Shown here piece by piece: positions 35,556 to 48,175 of a DNA stretch of 64,000 bases. Numbering within the stretch: position 1 is the first letter of the stretch; every line of letters starts with the position of its first letter. A model generated the notes under the pieces. That model did no database searches and was not told the origin of the DNA. It saw only the letters and a program-made list of their open reading frames with translations. The stretch comes from Penium margaritaceum (lineage: Eukaryota > Streptophyta > Zygnematophyceae > Desmidiales > Peniaceae): positions 283,876-347,875 of the forward strand of contig SZWC01000039.1 in NCBI GenBank assembly GCA_023375785.1. Reading direction: 5' to 3'. Position numbers and translations under genes: made by a program.

Positions 35556-37688
35556 CCAAGCATCCTATGGCGTCTTGAGCTTCTTCTCTTGCAGCTTCTT
35601 ACCACGCCTTCTAAGCGCGGCTGCTGGAGTTTGATTCACAAGGTAGCAAACAGTTATTGCAGCTTCAACCCAGAAACGACGTGGGAGTTAAGTTTCGAAG
35701 AGCATGCTTCATGTCATGCCAAGGATAATCTAGTTCATCCACTCGGCAACGCGATTACTCCGGCGTTGTAAGGCGTTGTGTTCTGGTAGTTGATGCCGTG
35801 TTGGCTCAACCAGCCTTTGCACGCCTCGTACTCACCACCGTTGTCTGTGTGTAGTGCCTTGACCTTCTTGCTTGTCTGTCACTCTACCATCGCAACAAAG
35901 TCTTACAGCTTCTCGTTGACCCCTCCCTTTGTCTTGAGGAAGTAGATCCACATCTTGCGATTGTGGTCATCGATGAAGGTCAAGAAATACTTGCTGCCAT
36001 CGTTTGAAGGATTGCGGAATGGTCCGCACACATTTCATTGAACTAGGTCGAAGATCCCTACCGTACGTTACCAATTACACTGAAAAGACTTTCTCTTTGC
36101 CTTACCTTGGAAGCATGGCTCACACAGCTTTTTGCCCTTTCCCTCATCTTTGGTCTTCCATCCCTCCATCCCATGAACCACTTTTGCTGCTGTATAGCTT
36201 GTAATGTGCTGTCGGCCACATGGTCAAACTACCAGTGCCACAGCTCAATATCTATGTTGGTGGCGTTGACCAACGTGGTGATGGCTTGTAGTGCAATATC
36301 AGGCTTTGGAGACTTGGGTTTTTCAACTGCCGCATATCCCTCATTTGTACTCTTAAAAGGTTTGGTTTGTAGCACGTGGAGCCCATGAACTCTTGGGACC
36401 TGTGCGACAAGACTCTCCTTGGGATAGGAGATCTTGATGTCGTTGTTCTTGAAAATCACGGCCTCCTCCTTCGTATAGATGACTGTCATGTTGTGGTCTG
36501 TGATTCTCGACACTCACAAGAGGTTTGGCGCAAAAGACCGCATGTAGACGACGTTGTCCAGCTTCAAGTCCTTTTCATCAGCGTTCACAGTGATGCTGAT
36601 CAACTTATCTCCCTCGCCTTGTGCATGGACAAGCGTGGTAGTTTGTGCCAGAGTCGAGACCGTAGGCTCCACGCTTGAGCAATGCCGCTCCCTTGGTTAC
36701 TGGCACGCTTTTAGGCATCATATTTGTCAACTCCTTCTTATCCTTTCTTTTGTCCTCTTATCTACCACCATGATCTCTGTCTTCCTTCTTGGGAGTCTTG
36801 CACTCCCCTGCCCAATGCCTGGGCTTGCCACAGTTATGGCACTTCCAAGGACGCTTTGAACTCTTTCCAGTGGTACCATTGCCATTTCCCTCGACCACCA
36901 CCGCTTCCGCTGCTGCTCTGATCAAAAGAGGAATTATTGCCACGACCACCGTACTGTGCAACATAGGCTGAAACATTAGTCTCACTACCACTGCGATGCA
37001 TGGCCTCGTTGTACACGTACTTGGACAGTGCCTCATACGTCAAATCCTCATCCTTCCAACCGCCAAAAATGGTGATTAGAGGACCCTAGGTTTCAAGTAG
37101 CGCCATGAGGAGGATCATGGCTTGCATGTTGATGTCAATTTCCTAGTTCATTTTGGTTACTTGGTGCAGCGGTCCTTCAAACTGCAACAGGATGTCTAAA
37201 ATCAACTCTCCCTCACTCACCCTCATAAAAATCAGCTTTTGAAGGATGAAGAGGTGATTTGCGAGAGCCATTGATTGGTGTACACATACAAGCTTCTCAT
37301 TAGCCTTTGATCCATGTGTGATACATTGGAGGTGGACATGCTATGACTCATGCACTCATGTCACAAGAATCGCAAACACCATGTTGTATTTGACACTCGA
37401 CGCTTAATGTCTAGGACCTGTTTTGGAGGTTCGACCTCTTCTTGAAGGAACATCTTCAACTAGCCATGCATCCTTATGACAATCTCAAATTACGATCTCC
37501 ACAAGGGAAAACAAAAGCCTCAGAACTTTAACATCCCACCATTGACCTCCTCGAGAGTGAGCGTCGCAAATGTCATGATACTGCTTCTTTGCTTCTTTGC
37601 TTCTCCGTTTCTCTGCTTCTCTTTGTCGCTCAAGCCGATGTAGGCTGACGTAGACTGTTGTCTGCTTTTGGTTTATAAGGTCCAGATC
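35556..37688 (-). pseudogene. Copia family A gag to integrase (minus), third copy
   Basis: The minus strand carries, from high to low coordinate, a leader (about 37560-37688), gag (36750-37560, knuckle CHNCGKPRHWAGEC at about 36800-36850, with its spacing kept), a protease remnant with a deletion near 36640, GAG-pre-integrase (36229-36513, ITDHNMTVIYTKEEAVIFKN) and the integrase N-terminal part and core start (35560-36110). Frames break at several points. There is no RT. It is very like 28678-30640 in extent and orientation, but ends at a different integrase position. Confidence 0.8.
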
Positions 37689-38678
37689 CTTCGCTCACGC
37701 TATAGTTGTTGATCACCTGCAAATAGAGATGAACGCACACTAGAGAACCCAGGGTCATACCTCCAAGGGTAGAAATTATCCTTGGCCTTTGTTTGCTAAG
37801 TATCAGAATCTTTTGTTGGAGCTGATGCGGCAGATGGAGCAGATGGTTTTGATGGAGCTGATGCGTGCTGCAAGATAGAAAGGGCGAGAGATTGTCCAGA
37901 AGCGTGCCTTACAACTAGTCAGTATGGGCCCGTAACCCTTTGTCAACCTGCCTGAGGCGACGGTCTAGAAAACGGGGTTTGACACAATGGCTCCCGCCGA
38001 CGGCTCTTGGTATTTCAACCAAGAGATAATGTCACCTTAAAAGCCAAGGTTCCACACTGCGTATTTAATAGGAATCACTTCCTTGCACTGTGTCTTTAGC
38101 ACCTGGTCACTTTTGCTAAGGAGTGAACTTCTTGGGCTTAAACTAACCAATGTTTCTTTAGTGTCTGCCTCTGGTGGACAACTCTGTGAGGAGTCTCAAA
38201 AGGAAGAATTGTACTCAATAACAGGCAACTAATAGGTTCTTATAGACGTAGAGCCAGCCTCTGGCCTAGGTGTGTAGTGGCTCTTAAGATGAGCTATTTT
38301 GGCAGCGATCCCGATTGTGTCATCCTCCCTGCGTATATGGCGCTCTGTGTGACCGCCAAGTGGCACTAGCCTCGAGGAAGGACTTTGGAATGCTCTAGGA
38401 TGTCTCTTAGAACCTTCGTGTCCCCCTTTTGGTCACAAAGAGAATTAGTCACCAGGCTGGGATTTGACCCAGTGACTTCTCGCTCCAGAGACTAACTCTA
38501 GAACGTCTAAGTCAGAAGGAGTTATCCTAGACCAAGGGGACTTGCTCCAAAGGTTCAGTGCATGCCTTGTCTATGTGGAGCAGACTTAGGGAAGTTACTC
38601 CAAGGGAGTAGTGCATGCCTAGTCTGTCTTGTGGCTGTCTAAATATCAGCCATGGACAAGGAGCATTTCGGGTCAACA
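37689..38678 (-). mobile_element. Family A 5' LTR (minus strand), about 990 bp
   Basis: On the minus strand it begins TGTTGACC at 38678, immediately against family B sequence, and runs to about 37688 in front of the gag leader. It is the most complete A LTR in the window and sets the family length at about 1 kb. The tRNA-like module is at 38452-38532, with B-box-like GGTCAAATCCC on the minus strand. Confidence 0.75.
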
Positions 38679-41600
38679 CCAACCTTGTCATGTATTGTTC
38701 TAGGTTACTATATGCTCCCAGCTTCTTCTTGAATACCCACCTGTATTTCAATACCTTGAACTCACTTGGACGCTTATTTAGCTCCCATGTGCCATTGTGT
38801 AAAGATGATTATATCCCATACTGCTTGGCTTGCACCCAGTTTACTGCATGTGGTGGAGCCATGGCCTCTTTGTATGACATTGACTCATCAGAGTCTGTTA
38901 CAACAGCAACGTTGATTTGTTCTGGTTTCTTCAGCATCGAGAAATGGCCACGCTTACCTGGCTTGTAGTACACCCTTAGAGGGTACTTGCATCTTGGTGC
39001 TAGAGCGTTGGCAAGGGCTTAACACGATACCACTGGCACAAATGCTGCTATTGGTAGTGTTGTATCTCCTTCCTTTCTTTCCATTGATGAGGCCGCTATA
39101 TGTGCTGCATAAGACATGGGAGAGTATAGTGGTTCTCCCACTTTCACAGAAGAGGAAGGGTAACGAGAGACTAGGTGAGATAGGATATTTTCTCCCATTA
39201 TCTCGTGAGATGTTGATTCTGGTGCCTCTTCACAAACAGTTTTGGTGCCGCTGAGGTTGCTCTCGTTTAAGACGACATCCTTGGAGATGATGACGTGGCC
39301 GATATCCTAGTGATAAATGCGATGTATCTTGCTTGCCACCTTATAGCCAATCATTAGTATTTGTGCACTAATCTCCCCCACTTTTGCCGAGTCTCCTTAG
39401 GCATGTGCATGTGCCGCAAGCTGCAAAATGCACGGAGGTAGCCCATGCTTGGCTTCTTACCAAAGCATGTGTCATATGGCGTCATCTGCTCGAATGCCTT
39501 GGTTGGACCGCCATTTTTTATGTTCACGGCACTGCTCATAGCTTTGCCCTAGAAGTCATAGGAGAGCCGAGCCAAACGGAATGCAACAAAAAGCGTACCG
39601 AGTCAACAATTGTGCATTTGGTGTATTTGATATGCAGTTATGATGTACCAAGTATGTGCGATTTACTCCGCCATGATGCTTACAGATGCAAGGTAGTCAT
39701 AGAAGTCCTTGCTCCATTACTCGCTTCCACGGTCAGTAAGCAGCATTTTGATTTTCTTACTGATCTGATTCTCCAATGGTGTCTTTTACTCATTAGACCT
39801 GTGAAAGCATTGGTCCTTGGAGGAAAGGAAGTACACAACAATGTAAGAATAAGAATCATCAATAAAGGTTAGAAAATACCTAGAGCCTCCAAAGCTCAAG
39901 GTTTGCATCGGGCCACACAAGTCTCTCTAGACCAGCTCTGGTACCTCCTTTGCACTCTCTCCTACTCCAAAGACACCTTGCAATACTGCTTCTCCTTCAA
40001 ATAGTGGATGCACAACTACTACTCAAAGTTGGAGACGGTGGGCAAGTCACGCACCATCCACTTTGTCCGAAGCTGGTGCAAGGCGCGCATGATAATGTGG
40101 CCATAGGACGCATGCCAGATTTTCCCATCTGTCGCGTGCACCACTGGTACAAGACACTACATACGCAGGATATTGGTTGCCCCCAGCAGGCGCTACGTGT
40201 CGTTTTCCTTCACAGACCTGGCCGACTCCTCTCTCGTTTCCTTGTCAAGGATCTAGCCATAGTCGTAGTCAAAGACGACTCGCACTCTTGGGTTGGTGAG
40301 GGAGGAGACTGAGAGAAGGTTGAACGCAACATCAGGTACATACATCACGCCATGGGACACCCCGATTTGAATACCACGTGTTGTCTCCAATCACATGTCC
40401 ACAATCCCAACCCCCTTATCATGTACAACACGATCATCATCCAAACCAATAGGTAGAGGGGCGATTGAGAGCATCTTTGTCATCTCCTCCTTGTGGTGCC
40501 TGAGACTCTTGGTGCACCCTAAGTCCTTTTTCCATGCCAGATCCGCCTTCTCCAGCTACGACATGTGGGACTTTGCAATAAAGAGGCAATCCTATACCTC
40601 CTTGGCCAGTTTCATGTTGCCTAAGTGGCACATGGTGGTCTGAGTCTGGTGCTACTGTTGCTGACATTGATGTGACTAGTGCTTCTACTACTCCTCTTGG
40701 TCCCTCTTGAACTTCAAGAACTCCTTCTTGTAATGCCCATGTTTTTGACATTAGTGGTCCTTGCCATTCTTCTTGCCTCTTTGCTCTCAAGAATTGCTAC
40801 TACTGCTTGTTGCGTGAGTCCATGGCCATGAAAGGTGTTTCATTGTTATTTCCGCCATTGTGCTTCGCTTCATTTTGACATAGTTTGACCTGCACTAGCT
40901 GTGTACAGATGAAGTATAGGTCAAGAGTCAGCTGGCACTCCTATGTCTGTCACACCATGTTGTTGCTTATTGGGAGTCCTCTTAGCAAGAGGAGGATGAA
41001 GCGCGTCTCTTCTTTGAGGTTGCCGACCGCTTTCAAATGCTTTGCCAACTCCTTTGCCATTTCCAAGTACGCGTCGATTCCTTCGCCACCCTACATTTTC
41101 AACGCCATCATCTTCTCCTCCAAAAGCATGAGGAATGCATTATCCTTCCTATGATACTACTTGCACAATGTATTCCATTCCTCTTTTGTAGCAGTCTTGT
41201 CACTCACCTATTAAAGATGCGGGTTGAAGATGGTCTTAACAACCACCCTGTAGGCCTGCCTGTCCTTCTTCCAGTCCTCATATGCTGAGCTACAGTTATA
41301 GATAAACTTCCAATTGTTGCACCTTTGTCCTGCATCTTCCTAGCGACCACCTGTCTTACGCTGATGCCTTTTGTTTATGGAGACTAAGCGCTCTCATTGT
41401 CGCTCACCACCTCCCACAAGACCCTCTCCTCCAAAAGGAGACGAGTACACATCTTTGAAAACATGAAGTAAGTACGGCCTTCCAGCCTCTCTAAGGGCAG
41501 TGCTGCTATAACTACACCTGCTGCTACAATTTTGAGCTTTAGTGATGCTCAACGCTTCCCTTGAGTGGTGGCGCTACCCTTGCTTTTGCTACTGCTTCTA

Positions 41601-41716
41601 CGAGATATCTTCATGAGAGAAAATTGATTATAGGTGCTAGCATACTAGGAATTTGGAAATACTTAGCCCACCACTAGGAAATGTTGCTAAAAAATAATCA
41701 GATCCACCCATCAACA
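38679..41716 (-). pseudogene. Copia family B gag to RT start (minus strand)
   Basis: On the minus strand, from 41716 downward, there are: the B leader, gag (about 41530-40800), protease and GAG-pre-integrase (40700-40050), integrase (40000-39400; the segment KNGGPTKAFEQMTPYDTCFG at 39354-39539), linker (39350-38950) and the start of RT (KYRWVFKKKLGAYSNLEQYM at about 38700-38760). RT is truncated by the A LTR at 38678. Every domain has stops; the plus-strand open frames here are antisense. It is more decayed than 20893-27253. Confidence 0.8.
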
Positions 41717-42509
41717 TGTTAGGACAGGAGCCATCCGGCTCAGTTTCAGGTCCACAGGAACAAGTTTGAGGAAACTGCCAAATGCTTGCTCCAATCTTCA
41801 ATCCAACTATTTCATTGGAAAGATCAAAAGGCAAAATCTCTACAGTCCAAGTTTCAGGCCGATCGAACGATTGAATTCGGAGATGCGAATTTTTGAAGTT
41901 TCCAGGGTCATCAATCGCCGATATCCGGGCGACCATGGGCGATGGCTCCATGCCTTAGCCTGAGAAAAGAAAAAAGGGCAAGTGGTCAAGGGTCAAGACC
42001 TAATGGAGAAATATCCAAAAAGGTCCTAGATTGTTGGGTTGCCTTGTTAGGGGGAGCTGACGAGGAAAAAGGTACCTCTCCTTACTTTTTAGGTGAGGAA
42101 AAAGGTACCTCTCCTTACTTTTTAGGTGGCTAACTCACCTCACCTAAAAATTAAGCAGAGGTACCTTTTTCCTAGTCAGCACACTCTGATAAGGAAATGC
42201 AAGAGTGTAAGGTTTTCTTTGGATATTTCTCCCATCAAGTATTGACCCTAGATCTCTTGTCTTTTCCTCTTCTCAGGCTAAGGCATGGAGCCATCTCCAA
42301 GATATCTTTGGTCGATGACCGCAGAAACTTTGAAAATTCATATCTGCCAATCTGACTGTTGGATCGGCCTCAAACTTGGACCGTGGACACTTTTCCACTT
42401 GATCTTTCCAATGAAAAGGTAGGATTGACAATTGGATTACACATCTGGTAGTTTCTTGGAACTTGCTCCTTTGGATCTGAAAGTTAGCCAGACCGCTCCT
42501 TTCCCAACA
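41717..42509. mobile_element. Two family B LTRs joined tail to tail as a palindrome
   Basis: A plus-strand B LTR starts TGTTAGGACAGGAGCC at 41717 and continues to about 42128. A minus-strand B LTR fills about 42133-42509 and ends CTTTCCCAACA, so both LTR start ends face outward. Just before the centre, a 33-bp unit beginning aggaaaaaggtacctc occurs twice in tandem (about 42063-42128). Both LTRs lack their 3' parts. The minus one continues into B pol at 42510, so it is the 3' LTR of that element. Confidence 0.8.
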
Positions 42510-42566
42510 ACATCTAACTTTCTCGCACATGGAGTGGGTTGAGTCCACGTGCCATCTTGCAGAACT
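42510..42566 (-). pseudogene. Family B pol C-terminal tip, left of the Gypsy insertion
   Basis: Fifty-seven bases between the minus-strand B LTR and the Gypsy element match the end of B pol and its purine tract (compare 12447-12500). The same reading continues at 48961, after the Gypsy element. The last five bases, GAACT, are the duplicated target. Confidence 0.75.
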
Positions 42567-43336
42567 TGTGAACCGGGCTCGGTGTGCTAGCCTCAACCGG
42601 ATGGTGTAGGTACCAACCGGCGGCAACGGCGACCAAGGGGAGGCCGATGCACACCAACCCGGCGTTGCGGAAGCGTAGGGTCGTCTTGGGGGAGCACGGA
42701 AACACGTGTGGCACAGTGGGAGTAAACTGTACTTCTTATTCAAGTGTCAACATACAAGACTATATGTACATGATGACACATCCTAGGCGACCCGAGGTTG
42801 CCAAGCCGTGCGCAGCTTCGTATGGACCTGAGATGAGCATCATTGCTCCAGAATCATGTAGCTCATCTTCTTAGCTTTCCAACGCACCAAGACTGGCATC
42901 ATTCCAAGAAGGAACGGCCGAGATATGGCCGTTTTCGTGAACCACGGCAATCTGCTGCTGGCAGCACCACTAGCGGCGGTGATAGCCGCCGGAAGCGCCC
43001 TTTCTGGTAATAACACACCGAGGCGCTATTCCGAAGTGTCCTTGGCCCTCAATGATCCTTGAATCATTGAATAACCGGGCCCCAAGGGGCGCTTTGGCCT
43101 TGTTGGGTCTTCTGAGGGTCGAGCCTTGGTCCTTGGGGATGAATTCCCGTCATCTGTTTTCCCCTCGGCCAGTCCAACCTTCGGCCGGGCATAACTTCCT
43201 CAATTCTTGATAGATTGACCCCGTTCTTGGGTTGATCTTGCACGGTTTTTCCTGTAGATTCCGAATCCACAGTCGGATTATACATTCAAGGAAGCCTCAA
43301 GCCGTGATCAGTGCCGTTGGCACTGTCTGGCTTACA
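42567..43336 (-). repeat. Gypsy 3' LTR
   Basis: It is 770 bp and on the plus strand runs TGTGAACC...CTTACA. On the minus strand it follows the end of pol and the purine tract. Confidence 0.93.
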
Positions 43337-43349
43337 CTACCCCCCCTTT
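43337..43349 (-). promoter_or_regulatory. Gypsy polypurine tract
   Basis: On the minus strand the run AAAGGGGGGGTAG ends at the 3' LTR, the position of the plus-strand primer. Confidence 0.8.
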
Positions 43350-44811
43350 AGGAGCGAGCCGTCCCGGTTCGCTCTTGATACTCCCGGAGGATAGCATTGA
43401 TCCCGCCAACGTTGAAGTTGCGGGCACGCTCCCACAAGTTGTGGGCCGCATCATAGCCCTTCCATTTGACTAGGTACTCCCATCCATGACCACGACGACG
43501 GTGGTCAAGGATGGCCTCGACCTCATACTCTTGCTCGCCCTCGATCACCACCGGAGGGGGAGGTTCAGAACTGCGACCAGGGAAATGCTCGGCCGGATCA
43601 TGGTAGAGCTTGAGCTTGGAGATGTGAAACACATCATGGACTGGCATGGAAGGCGGGAGAGCCAGCCGTGCCACCACGGGTGTCCGCATTTCGAGCACCT
43701 CAAACGGACCAAGCCATAGGGGTTTCAACTTGTCCGATCGGACCCTGCGAAGCTTGACATGCGCGCTATTGAGAAGCACGCGATCACCGACCTTGAACGT
43801 TGCGTCTGCGCGTCGGCTGTCCGCTTGTGCTTTCTGCTGCTCTTGCGCCTTCTTCAATGCATGCCGCGTCGCCGTCCAAATCTGCTCGAAGTCACGTGCG
43901 GTGGACTCCACAGCGGGCAGGTTGCTAGCGACGTGTAAACTGAGGGGCGTGGCAGGCACTGTCCCGTTCACCACCTCAAATGGCGCCTTGCCGGTGGAGG
44001 CGGATGTGGCAGAGTTGTACGCCAGTTCAGCGACCGGCAATCGCTGGTCCCACGCTGTCTCGTCCGGATCACCCACTGTACGGAGGAGCTGCTCCAGCGT
44101 CTGGTTCGTCCACTCTGTTTGCCCGTCAGTTTGGGGATGAAAACTGGTCGACAGGTGCACCTTGCTGCCATACCGCTCCATGAGTTCTCGCCAGAACGTG
44201 CTTGTGAAACGCGGGTCACAGTGGCTCACAATGGACCGCGGCACGCCATGAAGACGCACCACGTGCTCGAGGAACAGCCAAGCCGTGCCTTCCGCTCTCA
44301 CCGTATCACACGTCGCAATGAAGTGCGACATCTTGCTGAAGCGATCCACCACCACCAACACCACATTGTGGCCTGCCGCTGTTGTGGGCAAACTCGTGAT
44401 GAAATCCATGGAGATGTCCTGCCACGGCTGCTCGGGGATGGGCAAGGATTGGAGGAGACCCGGGGTCTTTGTCCTCCTCGCCTTGTGGCGTTGGCACACG
44501 TCACAACTCCGACAGAATTCAGCCACCTCCGACGACATGGTTGGCCACCAAAAGAAGCGAGACACCGTCTTCAATGTCTTGTCGACGGAGAAGTGACCGC
44601 TCGGGCCACTGTCATGGCACTCCTCCAAAATCAACTGCCAAAGTGCGGGCACCGCGGGAACCACCACCTGTTGCGTGCCGCGCCGTCGCCAATACGGTGT
44701 CTCGAAGAAAAATCTCTGAGCGTCGTACTCCCCATGCGCCTCGTATCCCTCCGTGAAGAGCTTTACAAGGAAGGCATCCTCGTGGATGGTGAGAGACGCG
44801 ACCCGCATCAT
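43348..44811 (-). pseudogene. Gypsy integrase plus chromodomain (open 487 codons, part of broken pol)
   Basis: This open part of pol begins inside RNase H and encodes the integrase. It has an HHCC zinc-binding segment (HDSGPSGHFS ... CDVCQRHK), a core with Asp-Asp-Glu region (ISMDFITSLP; SIVSHCDPRFTS; FHPQTDGQTEWTNQ) and the GPY/F-like segment WLGPFEVLE. At the C-terminus is a chromodomain (YEVEAILDHRRRGHGWEYLV then WKGYDAAHNLWE), at about 43413-43531. Chromodomains bind histone marks and steer integration into heterochromatin. The conserved SDRDxRF core word is SHCDPRFT here, so the middle catalytic Asp is still present. A frameshift near 44895 separates it from the upstream RNase H. Confidence 0.92.
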
Positions 44812-46938
44812 CAGGTCCGGTCGCCGTGAGAGTGCGTCGGCTGGGTTGATGCGACCCGGCCGGTACAGGATCTTGTAGTCGAAGTGCGCCCACTAGGTTC
44901 GACTCCACCGAACGCGCTTGCCTTCGACTTAGGTTCGGCTGCGTCTTGGAGTACTTCAACGCGTGGTGGTCGGTGTAGACCGTCCACTTTTGTGCCTCGA
45001 GGTAGCAGTGCCAGTTCTTGAAGGCTGGGACCACCGCGAGCATCTCCTTGTCATGGGTGGCCTAGTTCAGCTCCGCCCCATGCAGCTTCTGCGAGTAGTA
45101 GGCGACCGGCTGCGACCCGTTGCCAAAGTCCTGCAAAAGGATTCCACCAATGGCCAGGTCCGATGCATCCGTCGCCATTTCAAACTCACGACTACTGTCG
45201 GCCAAGTGCAAGGCCGGCGCGAAGGTCAGAGCCCGTTTGAGATTCTCAAAGGCTTCTTGTTCGCTAACTCCCCAGCTCCACTCGCGATCCTTGCAAGTGA
45301 GACTGGAGAGTGGCGCTAACACTCCCGCATAGCCAAGGATAAACCTGCGGTAATAGTTGCAAAAACCAAGGAACACTTGCACATCGTGCACACTACGCAA
45401 CTTCAGCCACTCTTGCACGGCCGACACCTTGCGCGGGTCCATGGCAATCTGTCCATTGCCTATTATGTCTCCAAGGAATTCAACTTTCCTCACTGCAAAC
45501 TGACACTTAGAGAGTTCTGCAAAAAATTTCTCCTTCCTCAAAATCTCGAGGACCTTCTTCACATGCTCCTCATGCTCCTCCGCCGTCCTGCTATACACCA
45601 AGATGTCGTCGAGGTACACCACCACGAAGTCATCCAAGTACGGCCTGAAGATGTTGTTCATCACCGCCATGAAGGTGGCCGGCGCATTGGTCAACCCGAA
45701 AGGCATCACGAGGAACTCGTAGTGACCATAGCGGGTGCGGAAGGCCGTCTTTTCCACATCATCTGCTGCGATGCGGATCTGGTGGTAGCCAGAACGGCGG
45801 TCGATCTTCGTGAAGAAGCGAGCTGCACGGAGCTGCTCAAAGAGCTCCTCAGCTCGTGGAAGCAGGTACCGGCTCTTGATGATCAACTCGTTCAATGCCC
45901 TGTAGTCCACGCACATGCGCATCTCCCCTGTCTTTTTCTGCACAAATAAGACAGGTACAGCGTAAGGGGACGAGGAGGGGCGGATGAAACCCTGCTCCGC
46001 CATCTCGGTCAGCTGCTTCTTGAGCTCCTGCAGCTACGCGTCGCTCATGCGGTACGTTGCACAAATAGGCGGGCGCGCTCCAGGTTTGAGGTCAATGCGA
46101 TGGTCCACGTCTTGCTTTGGTGGCAGACCCGCCGGGAGGGTGTCGGGGAACACGTCCTCAAACTCCGTACACACCTTCCGACGCCCCTTGGGCACCACGG
46201 CAAACTTGCCTTGGACCCCCGGCTGCTTACGAGTCGCCCCATGCGCCACAACAGGCGCCACGTCCTCTGGTTCGTCAAAATTGTCTTCCACGTCTCGCAC
46301 GAACGCCAGAAAAATCTGCTCCCTTTTTCGAATCGCACGCTTGAGCTGCACCAAATTCAGCATCATAGGCGCCAATTTCTCCTTGCGAGGCACCGACTGC
46401 TGCGGCGCTTCCTCCTCGCAAGTCTCCTCCTCCGCGGCCTCTTCCTCGGACCACGTAGGCAGGGGATACTCCTTGTCTCCAAGCTTGACTGAGACGGTGC
46501 GCGCCTCCCAATTGACAACAGGGTTGTACTTGTGGAGAAAGTCACGACCGAGGATCACATCGTAATCCTTCATCAGGAACACCCGGTATACGGTCGTTAT
46601 GCGAAGCTTCTCCACGCGAATGGAGAGGGGACGGGCCAGGTACCCCACTTCAATCGTGCTGTCCACTTGGTTAGCGGTCCGCTTCTTGCTCGTGAGCGCA
46701 AGGCCCCACTTCCGAGCACACTCCATGCTCACAAAACTGTGGCTCGCGCCACAATCCAGCAGGCTTCCCACCTTCCCCTTGACGCCTTTCACTCGCGCCT
46801 CCAAGAGAAGTGCGGGCTGCTCCACCTCATACCCCGCGTCCCATGCCTTGACCACGGAAACCCCCTTAATTGCCGCAAGGCGTTCGGGTGGGCGGTCAAC
46901 TGGCGGGTTGGGTTGAGAAGAGCCAGGAGTAAAGCCAT
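44812..46938 (-). pseudogene. Gypsy protease, reverse transcriptase and RNase H
   Basis: The frame contains an aspartic protease whose active site reads LLDCGASHSF, with Cys for the usual Ser/Thr after the Asp (about 46755), then VILGRDFLHKYNPVV. The RT follows (MRMCVDYRALNELIIKSRYL, GYHQIRIAADDVEKTAFRT, YLDD at 45605-45616, VEFLGDIIG), then RNase H (DASDLAIGGILLQD; TDHHALKY). A stop at 46034-46036 splits protease from RT, another at 45062-45064 splits RNase H, and a frameshift follows near 44895. The pol frame is open across the gag stop at 46939 and lies -1 relative to gag, which would suit frameshift expression. Confidence 0.9.
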
Positions 46939-48099
46939 CTACTCCCGGTTCTCCTCGTTTCCCGACTCCTTTGTTGCTTTATCTGCTTCCTTCATGGCTT
47001 GCTTCCCCTTCCCTTGCCGCTTACGCTTGCCGTCGCCCTTTTTTGGACTCCGACAGTCACGCGCAATGTGGCTAGGCTTGCCACAGTTGTAGCACTTGCG
47101 CTGTTGCAACGCTCTAATTTCCATGGGCGTGACGTCGCTCTCGGCCTGCTTGCCATAACCACCACCAAAAGAGTTGTGGCTGTTGGCATGAGCTTGTTGC
47201 ACACGCAAATCGTACCGTTTGGCTGCTGCGATCATTGCCGACCGGTCGTCGTTGAGGTCGTGCATCACCGTCACAGCGCGGGCGTCGTTCTTGAGGCCGT
47301 TGCTATAGTGGAAGCACAATTCGTGGGAGTCGAAGCCACAGTTGGCGACGATCTCACAAAACCTGCGGGTGTATTCGGCAACGCCGCCAGTTTGGCGAAG
47401 CCGACGCAGCTTGGCATGCGCGTTGTTCCTCATGTCACCCACGGTGAAGCGCTTGATGAATGACTCCGTGAACTCCTTCCTCGAGGTCGGCCATTTCAGG
47501 GTGGGATTGCCACTGCTGCACGTTGGAGCTGATGGGGTAGAGATTTTGGTCGCGGCCGCAATGCCGGCGACCATTGATGCTCCACTGCCGTGTGGATTGG
47601 ACCGCATCACATCGGCCCACCAATCCAACAATGCCCCTCTCAATAGGGTCACGGCATAGTCGCGGCGCACCTCGTACCTTGAGGCATCCACGCCGATGGC
47701 AGTGAAGTACAATTCCAGTCCGAGTATCCAAGCATGCGGAGCTGGCCCATCCTTCTTCGATGGGTCAAATGACTCCGGCTTGGGCGGGCTCGGGACGCCC
47801 ACCGCAGGTACGTTTGCGGTGGCAACTGCCACTGGAGTTGTCACTGGCCGCTTTGCAACCTCTTGATTGAGATACTCGTTCTGCTTCTCCAACAGGTCCA
47901 TGTTGGCTTGCATGTCGGCGAGCAACTTGTGCAACACTACAGCTGCTGTCACTTTGCCTTGCGCATCAAACGCCGCAGCCAATGAGGACGAGCCGGATGA
48001 AGTCATCTTTACGTCCGGTACAACTTCTTCCTCAACGGGTCCTCCGGTTACCACCTTGTCACCGGAGTGCGTGGTTGGCCTTGGGCACAAATCCGCCAA
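46939..48099 (-). CDS. Gypsy gag (386 aa, intact)
   Basis: This is the only full-length intact retroelement protein in the window. It has a coiled-coil-like N-terminal stretch (LHKLLADMQANMDLLEKQNE near residues 56-75), then the retrotransposon gag domain (PESFDPSKKDGPAPHAWILG; YAVTLLRGALLDWWADVM; FTESFIKRFTVGDMRNNAHA; GVAEYTRRFCEIV) and one CCHC knuckle (CYNCGKPSHIARDC at about 47050-47095), ending in a Lys-rich tail. It would form the particle and bind RNA. The ATG at 48099 lies 77 bp inside the primer site, a normal leader length. Confidence 0.93.
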   Translation of the reverse strand: MADLCPRPTTHSGDKVVTGGPVEEEVVPDVKMTSSGSSSLAAAFDAQGKVTAAVVLHKLLADMQANMDLLEKQNEYLNQEVAKRPVTTPVAVATANVPAVGVPSPPKPESFDPSKKDGPAPHAWILGLELYFTAIGVDASRYEVRRDYAVTLLRGALLDWWADVMRSNPHGSGASMVAGIAAATKISTPSAPTCSSGNPTLKWPTSRKEFTESFIKRFTVGDMRNNAHAKLRRLRQTGGVAEYTRRFCEIVANCGFDSHELCFHYSNGLKNDARAVTVMHDLNDDRSAMIAAAKRYDLRVQQAHANSHNSFGGGYGKQAESDVTPMEIRALQQRKCYNCGKPSHIARDCRSPKKGDGKRKRQGKGKQAMKEADKATKESGNEENRE

Positions 48100-48175
48100 G
48101 GAGGCAAGATGTGTGCTCGTCTACGCTGACCAGGAGAGGTTGCCACGTAGATGATCATGCCCCTGAGCCAAGGGT

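Noticed and set aside
44119-44829. Long plus-strand open frame (236 codons) in the Gypsy region
   Set aside because: It is antisense to the conserved integrase reading frame and resembles no known family.
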